Part shown: piece by piece, positions 5,183 through 14,199 of the stretch | Layout: every line of letters starts with the position of its first letter | How positions within the stretch are numbered: position 1 is the first letter of the stretch | Origin: SIG205 sp045545595 | Lineage (GTDB): Bacteria; Bacillota_I; Bacilli_A; RF39; UBA660 | Direction of reading: 5' to 3' | DNA length: 27,878 nucleotides | NCBI GenBank assembly: GCA_045545595.1 | Contig: JAZQBG010000011.1 | Span: forward strand, 1-27,878 | The notes under the pieces: model-generated | Seen by the model: only the letters and a program-made list of their open reading frames with translations | Databases searched by the model: none | Told to the model about the DNA's origin: nothing | Translations under genes and position numbers: made by a program

Positions 5183-7033
5183 ATGGAAAAATTTAACAAA
5201 ATAAAAAATATAATTTTTGTTATGTTGTGTACTTTCTTTTTAACTATAACTGGTGTTAATGCGGTAAACACAGGTACAATAAAAACCAATGATGGATATG
5301 GAGTTTTATTAAGAAGTGGCCCAACTAATTTAAATGGTAGTCAAGCAAATAAAATAGCAAGTATATGGGAAAATGAAATAGTTACTATTTTAAGTAAAAC
5401 AGAAGGTACTGGTAATGGTTGTGATGATAAACATTGGTATAAAGTTATGTATAATGGGCAAACAGGATATGTTTGTAGTAAATATATTATAGAAGATACA
5501 ACAGTTGATGTTGAAATAGATCCTAATGGTGATTTTGAAACTCAAATGTTACAAAAGGGATTTACTCCAAGCTATTTACAAGCTTTAAAAGCATTACATC
5601 AAAAATATCCAAATTGGAAGTTTACTGCAATAAAAACTAACATGGATTATAATGATGCACTTAATGCTCAAAGTATACCTGGTAAAGCTGCAATAGATGG
5701 TAGTGACACTACCTTAAGATATGTTAATGATATCGGTGAGTATGTAGTAATTGAACCAGGATGGTATGCAGCAAGTAGAAGTACTGTTTCATATTATATG
5801 GATCCTAGAAACTTTCTTTCTGAAAGATATATATTTATGTTTGAAAACTTAAAATATGTTAGTTCATATCAAACTAAAGCAGGGGTTGAAAGTGTATTAG
5901 GTAGTACCTATATGCCTCTTAGACTTTCAAATTACGTAGATGTATTTATGCAAGCCGCAAATAGTTATAATGTTAATCCAATACATTTAGCGTCGAGAGT
6001 TAAACAAGAAACTGCTAAAGAAAATAAAATAGGATCAGAATCTACAACCGGTGAAACATTTAAGTTTACTAAAGACGAAAATTGTTATAGTAATTTAAGT
6101 TCATATGGTGAGTGGGATTTAAAAAACAATTGTGGTAATGATGAAGAATATTCTAATCTATATAATTTCTTTAATATAGGCGCATATAGTTCTTATATGA
6201 GTCCCGTTTATAGAGGATTGATTTGGGCAAATGGTGGATTTGATGGTTCAGTTACAACATATCAAAGACCATGGAATGATCCAACAAAAGCAATATTAGG
6301 AGGATCACAATATATAGCTAGTCAATATATTAACAAAGAACAAAATACAGGATATTTTGAGAGATTTAATGTCAATCCAGCAGCATTTACATATAATCCT
6401 GCACATACACATCAATATATGACAAATATTAGGGCGCATTCATCTGAAGCGTTAAAAACATATAGTGCATATTCATCAATGGGATTAATAAATACAAATT
6501 CAGAATTTGAATTTATGATACCGGTATTTAATAATATGCCAAATGAAACCTCTTTACCAACAACACCAGATGCACCGCCTGAACAACCAGTTATTCCTAA
6601 GGTGGAAGTTACTACAATAGTAAGTGGATCAGGTTATAAAATAAACAATAGTTATTTAAGTCAAATAGCACTTGGTAAGACAAAAGATAGTATAACTTCA
6701 GATTTTAAAGCAGTTAGTTCTGATGCAGTGGTAACTGTTAAAGATTCAAATAACAATGATAAATCTGGAATTATTGGTACTGGTGATAAAATAATAGTAG
6801 GTAATGGTAGTGAATCTAGAGAATACACTGCAGTAATATATGGGGATACAAATGGTGATGGTGAAATAAACATCATGGATTTATTAAGAGTTCAAAAGAA
6901 ATTATTAAACTCAGTTACACTATCCGATGCTCAATCTAAAGCAGCAGATAATAATAAAGATGGTCAAATTACAATTATAGATTTATTAAGAGTTCAAAAA
7001 CATATTTTAAAATCAATTACTATTGAACAATAG
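5183..7033 (+). CDS. Secreted SH3b-glucosaminidase with C-terminal dockerin
   Basis: A 616-aa exported peptidoglycan hydrolase. Order of parts: signal peptide (1-27, ending GVNA); bacterial SH3 domain (about 30-105, with 'LRSGP' and 'WYKVMYNGQTGYV'); a LytD-like endo-beta-N-acetylglucosaminidase domain (about 115-440), with 'HLASRVKQE' carrying the probable catalytic Glu276; a linker; and a type I dockerin (about 553-613) with two calcium-loop/helix repeats, 'DTNGDGEINIMDLLRVQK' and 'DNNKDGQITIIDLLRVQK'. The start at 5183 follows AAAGGAGGT by 7 bases; an in-frame ATG at 5153 has no RBS. The next gene encodes a membrane-bound cohesin, with an RBS overlapping this stop codon, so the two are co-translated and the products should bind each other. 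Confidence 0.88.
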   Translation: MEKFNKIKNIIFVMLCTFFLTITGVNAVNTGTIKTNDGYGVLLRSGPTNLNGSQANKIASIWENEIVTILSKTEGTGNGCDDKHWYKVMYNGQTGYVCSKYIIEDTTVDVEIDPNGDFETQMLQKGFTPSYLQALKALHQKYPNWKFTAIKTNMDYNDALNAQSIPGKAAIDGSDTTLRYVNDIGEYVVIEPGWYAASRSTVSYYMDPRNFLSERYIFMFENLKYVSSYQTKAGVESVLGSTYMPLRLSNYVDVFMQAANSYNVNPIHLASRVKQETAKENKIGSESTTGETFKFTKDENCYSNLSSYGEWDLKNNCGNDEEYSNLYNFFNIGAYSSYMSPVYRGLIWANGGFDGSVTTYQRPWNDPTKAILGGSQYIASQYINKEQNTGYFERFNVNPAAFTYNPAHTHQYMTNIRAHSSEALKTYSAYSSMGLINTNSEFEFMIPVFNNMPNETSLPTTPDAPPEQPVIPKVEVTTIVSGSGYKINNSYLSQIALGKTKDSITSDFKAVSSDAVVTVKDSNNNDKSGIIGTGDKIIVGNGSESREYTAVIYGDTNGDGEINIMDLLRVQKKLLNSVTLSDAQSKAADNNKDGQITIIDLLRVQKHILKSITIEQ

Positions 7034-7042
7034 GAGGTAGTT

Positions 7043-8410
7043 ATGAAGAATAAAATAGGGTTAATCATTTTTTCTGTTATTGCGCTAGTTATTAGTACTT
7101 TTACTTTTGATAAGGTAAATGCGGCAAGTGCATCAATATCCGTTAAAAGTTCTAAATCAACACTAGTAGTTGGAGGAAGTTTTAATGTTACAGTTACTGT
7201 ATATTCAGCATCATCAATTGGTGCTTGGGAATATAATTTAATGTATGATACTTCTAAATTCCAATTAGTTTCTGGTACTCAACATATTGTTGATTACGCA
7301 AGTGGTAGCGGAAAAACATCAGCAACATATAATTATACATTTAGAGCAAAATCAAATGGTACAGGAAAAATTTATATTCAAAATAGTGCGGTTGCAGATT
7401 GGAACGAAAATAAATTAACTGTTAGCGATGGAAGTACTTCTATTAAAATTATGACACAAGCAGAACTTGAAGCAACATACAGTAAAAATAATTATTTAAA
7501 AAGTTTAAGTGTAGAAGGCGCAACACTTTCACCAGAATTTAATAAAGATACATTAGAATATACTGTAGAATTAGAACCTGAGACTACAAGTATTAAAGTT
7601 AATGCTGAAAAAGAAGATTCTACTGCATCAATATCAGGTGCAGGAGATATCGCAGTTAGTGAAGGTGATAACAACATAAAAATAGTTGTTACCGCACAAA
7701 ATGGAAGTGAAAAAACTTACACTATTAATGCAAAAGTAAAAGAATTATCACCAATAAACGTTAAAGTTGGTAAAGAAGATTTTACTGTAGTTAGAAAAAA
7801 AGATGTATTAGCTGAACATATGCCAGCTTCTACTTACAAAGAAACAACTGTTAAAATAGGTGAAGAAGAAGTACCTGCTTTTGAAAGTGAAATCACTAAA
7901 TATGTATTAGTTGCATTAAAAGATAAAGATGGTAATATTAATTTATATATTTATGATAGTAAAAATAATAGTTACACTTTATATAGAGAAATTAATAGTA
8001 ACACATTAACAATTTATCCATTAGAAATAGATAAAGATGTTAAAATACCAGATAGTTATAGTAAATATTCTATAAAAATAGGTGAAGAAAAATTTGACGT
8101 TTATAAAATAACTAAAGGTAGTCATTATTCTTTAGTTTATGGAATGAATATTGAAACAGGTAAAAAGGGATTATATATGTATGATGCTAAAGAAGAAACA
8201 TTACAAAGATATAATTCTGAAGAAGTAGAAAAATTAACTGAAAAAATTAATTTATATAATATAGTTATAATATCCGCTCTAGGATTAATTGTAGTACTAT
8301 GTATAATATTAATTATAATGAGTGTTAAAATGATAAAAAGAAAAAATAGAGTTAAAGCTATAGAAACAAAATTAACGAAAAAAGATCCAAGAAATAAGAA
8401 AGAAGATTAG
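7043..8410 (+). CDS. Membrane-anchored cohesin / cadherin-like surface protein
   Basis: A 455-aa exported protein: signal peptide (1-27, ending KVNA); cohesin domain (about 29-138, with 'LVVGGSFNVTVTV', 'GAWEYNLMYDTSKFQLV' and a final 'ADWNENKLTVSDGS'); a cadherin-like beta-sandwich domain (about 146-233, 'LKSLSVEGATLSPEFNKDT'); an unassigned region with two similar parts (about 237-400, each with 'KIGEE'); one transmembrane helix (about 404-428); and a highly basic cytoplasmic tail. Cohesins bind dockerins, and the gene just upstream ends in a dockerin, so this is its likely membrane receptor. A perfect RBS (AGGAGGT) overlaps the upstream stop. Type I specificity is inferred from the dockerin type. 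Confidence 0.85.
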   Translation: MKNKIGLIIFSVIALVISTFTFDKVNAASASISVKSSKSTLVVGGSFNVTVTVYSASSIGAWEYNLMYDTSKFQLVSGTQHIVDYASGSGKTSATYNYTFRAKSNGTGKIYIQNSAVADWNENKLTVSDGSTSIKIMTQAELEATYSKNNYLKSLSVEGATLSPEFNKDTLEYTVELEPETTSIKVNAEKEDSTASISGAGDIAVSEGDNNIKIVVTAQNGSEKTYTINAKVKELSPINVKVGKEDFTVVRKKDVLAEHMPASTYKETTVKIGEEEVPAFESEITKYVLVALKDKDGNINLYIYDSKNNSYTLYREINSNTLTIYPLEIDKDVKIPDSYSKYSIKIGEEKFDVYKITKGSHYSLVYGMNIETGKKGLYMYDAKEETLQRYNSEEVEKLTEKINLYNIVIISALGLIVVLCIILIIMSVKMIKRKNRVKAIETKLTKKDPRNKKED

Positions 8411-8437
8411 AAAAGACTCTAATTTTCTTTTTTTTAA
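8398..8437 (+). terminator. Terminator after the cohesin gene
   Basis: A stem formed by 8398-8411 and the region from 8418 (TCTAATTTTCTTT), with G-U pairs, is followed by a run of T's. The left arm includes the stop codon of the cohesin gene. Confidence 0.65.
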
Positions 8438-8447
8438 TGTAGAATTT

Positions 8448-8456
8448 TGATACAAT
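8448..8456 (+). promoter_or_regulatory. Extended -10 promoter of the deacetylase gene
   Basis: TGATACAAT fits an extended -10 (TGn-TACAAT); no clear -35 is seen. The sequence GATACAAT also resembles the -10 of sigma-E-type promoters, so a sporulation sigma factor is an alternative. The RBS AGGTGA (8465-8470) lies about nine bases downstream. Confidence 0.4.
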
Positions 8457-8475
8457 ATAGTAGTAGGTGATTAGA

Positions 8476-9852
8476 GTGAAGAAAAAGATAATAATATGGG
8501 GTCTAATAATTTTATTAATAATATTAACTTTATTTGGATATTTAATTTATAAAAATCATCAGGAAAAAATGAGAAAATTAGAAGAACAAAAAACAGAAGA
8601 AAGATATGAAAAGGTATATAATTATTCATATAACATAATCATGGATAACAATGAAGTAGAAGAATTAAAATTAAAATCAAAAGATGAAAAATTAATATAC
8701 GAATATTTTAATAACATTTTAACAGAAAAAGAAAATCTAAAACTAATTACATATGATGAATTTATTAATCAAAATGATATATCAAAGTTATATGAAAATC
8801 CGAGTGAATATTTAAATAAGTTAGAAACATATAATACAAACTTTGATACTAAGAAAAAAGAGATAGAAGATAAAGTAAATAAAACTTCATTTATAAATTA
8901 TCTAAAAGAAAATAAATGTAGTAATAAAGGTATAACAATATTAAATAAGAAGGTTAAAGAAGAAAATTTAAAATTTGAAAGCGAAGAAATAAATAATCTT
9001 CAAAATTCAAATATAGAAAAATCTAATATTTTAAGTGAGTATATTACGTATCTTAATGAAAATAAAAATAATTGGTACTTAGAAAATGGGAAATTGATTG
9101 TTAAAACAAATGATGCATTAAATAAATTAACCGAAAATAATAAAATATTTAATATAAATATCACAGTAGAAAAAGAAAAACCTAAAGTAGTATCTAAACA
9201 AATACCTATATTTATGTATCATGGGGTATCTGATAATCCTTGGGGCGCTACTTCTTTGTTTATGTCTATTTCTAAATTTGACCAACAAATGAAATATTTA
9301 AATGACAATGGTTATAAAACTATTTTTGCAGATGAATTAGAAACTATTACTGATTATACAAAGACGGTGATGTTAACATTTGATGATGGATACACTGATT
9401 TTTATGAAAATGCTTTGCCAATATTAAAAAAATATAATATTAAAGCAAATTTATATGTTATTAGTGGATATATGGGTGGAGATGTATATGCAACACCAGA
9501 ACAAATAAAAGAAATAGCTAATTCTGGTTTAGTATCTATTGGTTCACATACAATTTCTCATGCATCTCTTAATCAATTGTCTTATGAAAATATAGAGAAA
9601 GAACTTAGTGAATCAAAACAAACATTAGAAAACTTATTAGGAAAAGAAGTAACTACAATAGCTTATCCTAAAGGACATTATGATAGTAGAGTTTTGGAAT
9701 TAACAAAAAAATATTACAAATATGCATTTTTGGTTAATGGCGGAGTTCAATCAATTGATAATAATTTAAATAGAGTAGCAATTAAAAGAATAGGTGTATA
9801 TAGTGATATTACTTTTAATTCATTTAAGAATTATTGTGAACAGGCAAGATAG
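8476..9852 (+). CDS. Membrane-anchored polysaccharide deacetylase (NodB domain, CE4)
   Basis: Removes acetyl groups from N-acetyl sugars of peptidoglycan or a surface glycan. The 458-aa protein has an N-terminal membrane helix (about 4-24), a charged, largely helical extracytoplasmic region of about 190 residues, and a C-terminal NodB domain (about 240-455). The metal-binding triad is visible: TFDDG (D303, D304) and SHTISH (H358, H362). 'AYPKG' gives the later motif. The GTG start at 8476 is chosen because AGGTGA lies five bases upstream; the GTG at 8467 is inside that RBS. It may act on the glycan made by the following genes or on peptidoglycan, which deacetylation protects from lysozyme. 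Confidence 0.85.
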   Translation: MKKKIIIWGLIILLIILTLFGYLIYKNHQEKMRKLEEQKTEERYEKVYNYSYNIIMDNNEVEELKLKSKDEKLIYEYFNNILTEKENLKLITYDEFINQNDISKLYENPSEYLNKLETYNTNFDTKKKEIEDKVNKTSFINYLKENKCSNKGITILNKKVKEENLKFESEEINNLQNSNIEKSNILSEYITYLNENKNNWYLENGKLIVKTNDALNKLTENNKIFNINITVEKEKPKVVSKQIPIFMYHGVSDNPWGATSLFMSISKFDQQMKYLNDNGYKTIFADELETITDYTKTVMLTFDDGYTDFYENALPILKKYNIKANLYVISGYMGGDVYATPEQIKEIANSGLVSIGSHTISHASLNQLSYENIEKELSESKQTLENLLGKEVTTIAYPKGHYDSRVLELTKKYYKYAFLVNGGVQSIDNNLNRVAIKRIGVYSDITFNSFKNYCEQAR

Positions 9853-9867
9853 TTAGGTATGATTTAT

Positions 9868-11322
9868 ATGAAAAAAGAAAAAATTAATAATATAATTAGA
9901 ATAATTTTATTAGTCTTTTTATCTATCCAACCTATTTTTGATTTGAAATTATTTTACAATTCTTATTCTACTCTTATAAGGGTAATTGTTATAGGTGTAT
10001 TATCATTAATTATTTTTGTATTTGATAAAAACAAAAAGAAATATTGGTTTTTAATATATTTTTTGTTACTACTAATATACTTTTTATTCCATCATAATAA
10101 TGCATTAAATTTTAAATCTCTAGTTCCGGGTGATTTTGATTATAATATTGTGTCAGAGCTTCTTTACATGATAAAAATGATAATGCCATTTTTATTAATA
10201 TATTTATTAAACAAAATTGATTTCAAGTATGAAAATATTAAAAACATTATTAAGCTGATTGTGTTTTCAATGGGTGGAATTATCATTATAAGTAATATTT
10301 TTATGTTCTCGTATGGAAGTTACAGTGACGAAATAATTAAAGGTAATTTTCTTTCTTGGTTTACTAATGGATATACTAATTATTCATATTATGAATTAGC
10401 ATCAAAAGGTTTATTTGAATTTGCAAATCAAATAGGCGCGGTCTTACTAATGTTTTTACCAATGACATTGTACTTTTCAATCAAAGATACAAAAAAAAGT
10501 GACGTTATTTCATTAATTATTAATACATTTTCACTTATTTTAATTGGAACTAAAACATCTGTATTAGGAATTTTTATTGTGTTTATTTATGTGATATTCT
10601 TTTATGTGATTTTTTCATGTGTATTAAAGAAGGAAAGTTTTAGTTGTAAAAATTTAATTATCCCTTCTATTATATTTCTCTGTTCAATAATTATATTACC
10701 GTTTAATCCTATTATTAATAGAAAAAATGTTATGAACAGTATCATACAAACTGGTTTAATTACAAAACTAAACTCTAATGACTCATACGAACAACAAATA
10801 AGATATATAGAAGAAAATTATAAATCGATGAGAATTCATGAATTATTCATACTAAAATATTATCCCTATAAATATGATCCGGAGTTTTGGATTGGGATTA
10901 TGAAAGAAGATGTATCTAAAAGAATTGATTATCGATATTTAGAAGAACAAATGGTTAAACGAGTAATAAAGATTAATGATAATAAATATGATAAATATTT
11001 CGGAATAACTAATACAAGATTACAAAATATCTTTAATATTGAAAGAGATTTTGTTGTTCAATACTATGCTTTGGGAATTGTTGGATTGATATTGATTATT
11101 GGACCATATGTATTATTTTTAATGTTTTATGTACTATCTAGAATTAGAAATAGAAAATTTAACTTCTTAGATTCAATAGTATTTATAACTATATTTTTAA
11201 TATTATTGATTTCTTTATATTCTGGAAATTTACTAAATAGTTTGAGTTTTACTATTTATTTTAGTATTTTATACTATTTATTATTTAAAGATTGTCAACA
11301 AATCGACAAATTTATTGATTAA
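9868..11322 (+). CDS. O-antigen polymerase/ligase-like membrane protein
   Basis: A 484-aa integral membrane protein with about ten to twelve hydrophobic segments and a large hydrophilic loop (about 285-385) before the last group of helices, the layout of Wzy/WaaL proteins. 'LIGTKTSVLGIFIVF' resembles the family's conserved G-T-(K/R)-(T/S) stretch. Such enzymes polymerise or ligate lipid-linked glycans outside the membrane. The start at 9868 has better spacing from TTAGG (9853-9857) than the ATG at 9859. It stands 15 bases after the deacetylase gene and just before an ABC exporter, which is unusual, since Wzy proteins normally go with a Wzx flippase. A ligase role is therefore possible. The family call is moderate. 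Confidence 0.65.
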   Translation: MKKEKINNIIRIILLVFLSIQPIFDLKLFYNSYSTLIRVIVIGVLSLIIFVFDKNKKKYWFLIYFLLLLIYFLFHHNNALNFKSLVPGDFDYNIVSELLYMIKMIMPFLLIYLLNKIDFKYENIKNIIKLIVFSMGGIIIISNIFMFSYGSYSDEIIKGNFLSWFTNGYTNYSYYELASKGLFEFANQIGAVLLMFLPMTLYFSIKDTKKSDVISLIINTFSLILIGTKTSVLGIFIVFIYVIFFYVIFSCVLKKESFSCKNLIIPSIIFLCSIIILPFNPIINRKNVMNSIIQTGLITKLNSNDSYEQQIRYIEENYKSMRIHELFILKYYPYKYDPEFWIGIMKEDVSKRIDYRYLEEQMVKRVIKINDNKYDKYFGITNTRLQNIFNIERDFVVQYYALGIVGLILIIGPYVLFLMFYVLSRIRNRKFNFLDSIVFITIFLILLISLYSGNLLNSLSFTIYFSILYYLLFKDCQQIDKFID

Positions 11323-11343
11323 TAGTAGTATTTGTTATATAAT
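11315..11343 (+). promoter_or_regulatory. Promoter of the ABC exporter genes
   Basis: TTGATT (11315-11320) and TATAAT (11338-11343) have a 17-base spacer. The -35 overlaps the end of the preceding gene. It would give a leader of about 30 nt before the permease start. Confidence 0.6.
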
Positions 11344-11379
11344 TTTTATAGAAACAAATTTAAAAAATGGAGGTATTAT

Positions 11380-12186
11380 ATGACTTTTTTTAGAAATATT
11401 TGGACAAATTTTAAGAAATATTCTTTTTTGTTAAAAGAATTAATATCTAGGGACTTTAAAATAAAATATAAAAGAAGTGTTTTGGGGATATTGTGGAGTG
11501 TATTGAATCCGTTGTTAATGATGATAGTTATGAGTATAGTTTTTTCTCAAATGTTTAAATTTAGTGTTCCAGGTGTAAATTATTTAGTTTATTTACTTAT
11601 TGGACTCGTAATGTTCAATTATTTTAGTGAAGCAACAAATTCAGCAATGGGATCTGTAGTTGGTAATTTTACTTTAATCAATAAAGTATATATTCCGAAA
11701 TATATTTTTCCTCTTTCCAAGTGCTTATTTGTTGGAATAAATTTTTTAATTACACTAATTCCATTATATTTAATAATTTTTTTCACTGGTAGTGGTGAAA
11801 CAAAAGTAGTAATTACGTGGTTGCATTTATTATTACCATATGTATATATATGTATGTTTTTGTTTTCATTAGGTATTGGATTTATCTTGTCTACAATCTC
11901 AGTATTTTTAAGAGATATGTTCTATATATATAGTGTTATTATAACAATACTAACTTATATGACACCAATAATGTATGATATATCAATTATTAATCCACAA
12001 TTGCAAATGATTTTTAAATTAAATCCATTATATCAATTTATAGATTTTGCTAGAACTATTATTTTATATAGACAAATTCCGTCTTTAGAAAGTTTTGTGA
12101 TTTGTGGTTTAGTAGGTGTGGGTACTTGTTTGCTTGGAGCGTATGTATTCAAGAAAAAACAAGATAAGTTTATATATTATGTTTAG
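11380..12186 (+). CDS. Polysaccharide/teichoic acid ABC-2 export permease (Wzm/TagG-like)
   Basis: A 268-aa membrane subunit of an ABC-2 exporter. The N-terminus (LLKELISRDFKIKYKRSVLG, then LWSVLNPLLMM) is the hallmark of the Wzm/TagG/KpsM permeases; about six membrane helices follow. It would move a lipid-linked glycan across the membrane using the ATPase encoded next. The start at 11380 is set by GGAGG (11369-11373) six bases upstream; an in-frame extension back to 11332 has no RBS. The spacing to the ATPase gene is 12 bases with a perfect RBS, so the two form one unit. Confidence 0.9.
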   Translation: MTFFRNIWTNFKKYSFLLKELISRDFKIKYKRSVLGILWSVLNPLLMMIVMSIVFSQMFKFSVPGVNYLVYLLIGLVMFNYFSEATNSAMGSVVGNFTLINKVYIPKYIFPLSKCLFVGINFLITLIPLYLIIFFTGSGETKVVITWLHLLLPYVYICMFLFSLGIGFILSTISVFLRDMFYIYSVIITILTYMTPIMYDISIINPQLQMIFKLNPLYQFIDFARTIILYRQIPSLESFVICGLVGVGTCLLGAYVFKKKQDKFIYYV

Positions 12187-12198
12187 GAGGTATTTCAA

Positions 12199-12945
12199 AT
12201 GATAAAACTAGAAAATGTTTCGATGAGATTTAATCTCGGAATTGAAAAAAATTCATCTTTTAAACAACTTTTTATAAACTTATTAAGTTTTAAAAAAAGT
12301 GAAAAAAAGAAAAAAGAAGAGTTTTGGGCATTAAAGAATATAAGCTTTGAAATAAAAAAAGGTGAAGTTTATGGACTTGTTGGAAGTAATGGCGCAGGGA
12401 AATCTACTTTATTAAAAGTAGTAGCAGGTGTTATGAAACCAACTAAAGGTAAAGTTAGTGTAGGTGGTGCTATATCACCAATGATAGAATTAGGTGCTGG
12501 GTTCGACTCAGAATTAACTGCTAGAGAAAATATATATTTGAATGGTGCAGTTCTAGGATATAGTAGAAAATTTATTGATGAAAAATTTCAAGAAATTGTT
12601 GATTTTTCAGAATTGCATGATTTTATAGATGTTCCAGTAAAAAATTTTTCTTCTGGGATGGTTGCAAGACTCGCATTTTCCATTTCTACAATTGTTGATC
12701 CAGAAATTCTCATTGTTGATGAAATATTATCTGTTGGGGATATTAATTTTCAACAAAAAAGTGAAGAAAAAATGAAAAAATTAATCGGTGGCGGAACAAC
12801 TGTATTATATGTTTCGCACTCATTAGAATCAATTAAAAAAATATGTGATAGAGTTGTTTGGCTAGAACATGGTCAAATCCAAAAGATTGGTCCAGCAGCA
12901 CAAATTTGTGATGAATATTATAAATTTATGCTAGAAAATCAATAG
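12199..12945 (+). CDS. Polysaccharide/teichoic acid ABC exporter ATPase (Wzt/TagH-like)
   Basis: A 248-aa ATPase with Walker A GSNGAGKST (62-70), signature SSGM (151-154), Walker B ILIVDE (170-175) and switch His207. The insert before Walker A and 'GAGFDSELTARENIYLNG' after the Q-loop are typical of Wzt/TagH. The protein ends just after the nucleotide-binding domain: it lacks the C-terminal carbohydrate-binding domain of O9a-type Wzt and the extended C-terminus of Bacillus TagH. Substrate choice should then lie with the permease. RBS AGGAGGT. Confidence 0.92.
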   Translation: MIKLENVSMRFNLGIEKNSSFKQLFINLLSFKKSEKKKKEEFWALKNISFEIKKGEVYGLVGSNGAGKSTLLKVVAGVMKPTKGKVSVGGAISPMIELGAGFDSELTARENIYLNGAVLGYSRKFIDEKFQEIVDFSELHDFIDVPVKNFSSGMVARLAFSISTIVDPEILIVDEILSVGDINFQQKSEEKMKKLIGGGTTVLYVSHSLESIKKICDRVVWLEHGQIQKIGPAAQICDEYYKFMLENQ

Positions 12946-12960
12946 AATAGTGGTGTATAT

Positions 12961-14181
12961 ATGAAAAGAATATTAAATGCATTAAAAAGACATGGTTTTA
13001 TTGGATGTATAAAAAAAATTTTAAAAAAAATAAAATATAAATTGTACAAAAAAAGTTATATTTCAAAAAATAAAAAAAGATTAGAAAAAATAATTAGTTC
13101 AACTGGTTGGGATAAAATAATTATTTATGAAAATAATTTTGGTTGGTCAAATATTATGAAACAGCGTCCTCAACAAATTGCAAACAATTTTAATGATGAT
13201 ATTCTTTTCATATATGGTTCATCATTGGATGAATATGCAGATGACTCAAGAATAAATAAAATCAAAGAAAACTTATACCTTGTAGATTTGAACATATACA
13301 GAAATATAATAATAGAATTATTAAAATCATATAATAATAAATTTTTAATGGTGTATTCAACTGATTATATTAAAATGGAAATAATTGAAGAATACACAAA
13401 CGAAAATTTCAAAATCATATATGAGTATGTAGATGATATTGATGAAGTTTTATGTGGTAAAGAAACATCAAAGCTTTTATTAGAACGTCATAGTAAAATT
13501 ATAAATAATAATAATTCATACATAATAACAACTGCCTCAAGATTATATGATAATGTTTTAAAAGTTAAAAAGAATGCTAAAGTGAAGTTAATTACAAATG
13601 GTGTGGATTATGAACATTTCAAAGATAATCCTAATATTATTCCAAAGGATTTAAAAAAACTAATAAAAAATGATAACAAATTAATAGGTTATTATGGGGC
13701 ACTAGCTTCTTGGTTTGATTATAATTTGATTAAAGTTGTCGCTGAAAAAAATCCAAATTATCAAATTGTTTTAATTGGGGTAGATTATGATGGGACATTA
13801 AAAGCTAGTGGGGTTTTAGATTTAAAAAATGTTCATTACCTTGGGAAAAAAGCTTATGATGAACTTCCTTCATATAGTTATAATTTTGATGTGTGTATAA
13901 TACCATTTGTAATAAACGATATTACTTTATCAACATCACCTGTAAAGGTGTTTGAATATATGGCTGTTTCAAAGCCAATTGTAACAACAGATTTACCTGA
14001 ATGTAGAAAATATGAGTCAATATTTATTTCAAAAAATCACGATGAATTCAGAAATAATATTGAAAAAGCTTTAAAAAAACAAAATAGTAAGAAATATAAT
14101 GAATTATTAAAAAAAGAAGCATTAGAAAATACTTGGGACAGCAAATGTAAAGATATAATAGAATTTGTTTCTAATAACTAA
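12961..14181 (+). CDS. GT-B glycosyltransferase, paralogue A
   Basis: A 406-aa cytoplasmic glycosyltransferase of the GT4/TuaH-like kind. The N-terminal acceptor half has the 'W...QRPQQIA' motif (near 66-71) and 'YEYVDDIDE'; the C-terminal donor half has 'GYYGALASWFDYN' (from about 243) and 'SPVKVFEYMAVSKPIVTTD', where the Glu is the usual nucleotide-sugar contact. The basic N-terminus may sit on the membrane. It is the first of three tandem paralogues (also 14200 and 15602) that share their C-terminal halves more than their N-terminal halves, suggesting one donor type and different acceptors. The sugar is unknown. RBS GTGGTG, 15 bases after the ABC ATPase. Confidence 0.82.
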   Translation: MKRILNALKRHGFIGCIKKILKKIKYKLYKKSYISKNKKRLEKIISSTGWDKIIIYENNFGWSNIMKQRPQQIANNFNDDILFIYGSSLDEYADDSRINKIKENLYLVDLNIYRNIIIELLKSYNNKFLMVYSTDYIKMEIIEEYTNENFKIIYEYVDDIDEVLCGKETSKLLLERHSKIINNNNSYIITTASRLYDNVLKVKKNAKVKLITNGVDYEHFKDNPNIIPKDLKKLIKNDNKLIGYYGALASWFDYNLIKVVAEKNPNYQIVLIGVDYDGTLKASGVLDLKNVHYLGKKAYDELPSYSYNFDVCIIPFVINDITLSTSPVKVFEYMAVSKPIVTTDLPECRKYESIFISKNHDEFRNNIEKALKKQNSKKYNELLKKEALENTWDSKCKDIIEFVSNN

Positions 14182-14199
14182 TAAAGAGTAGGTGATAAC

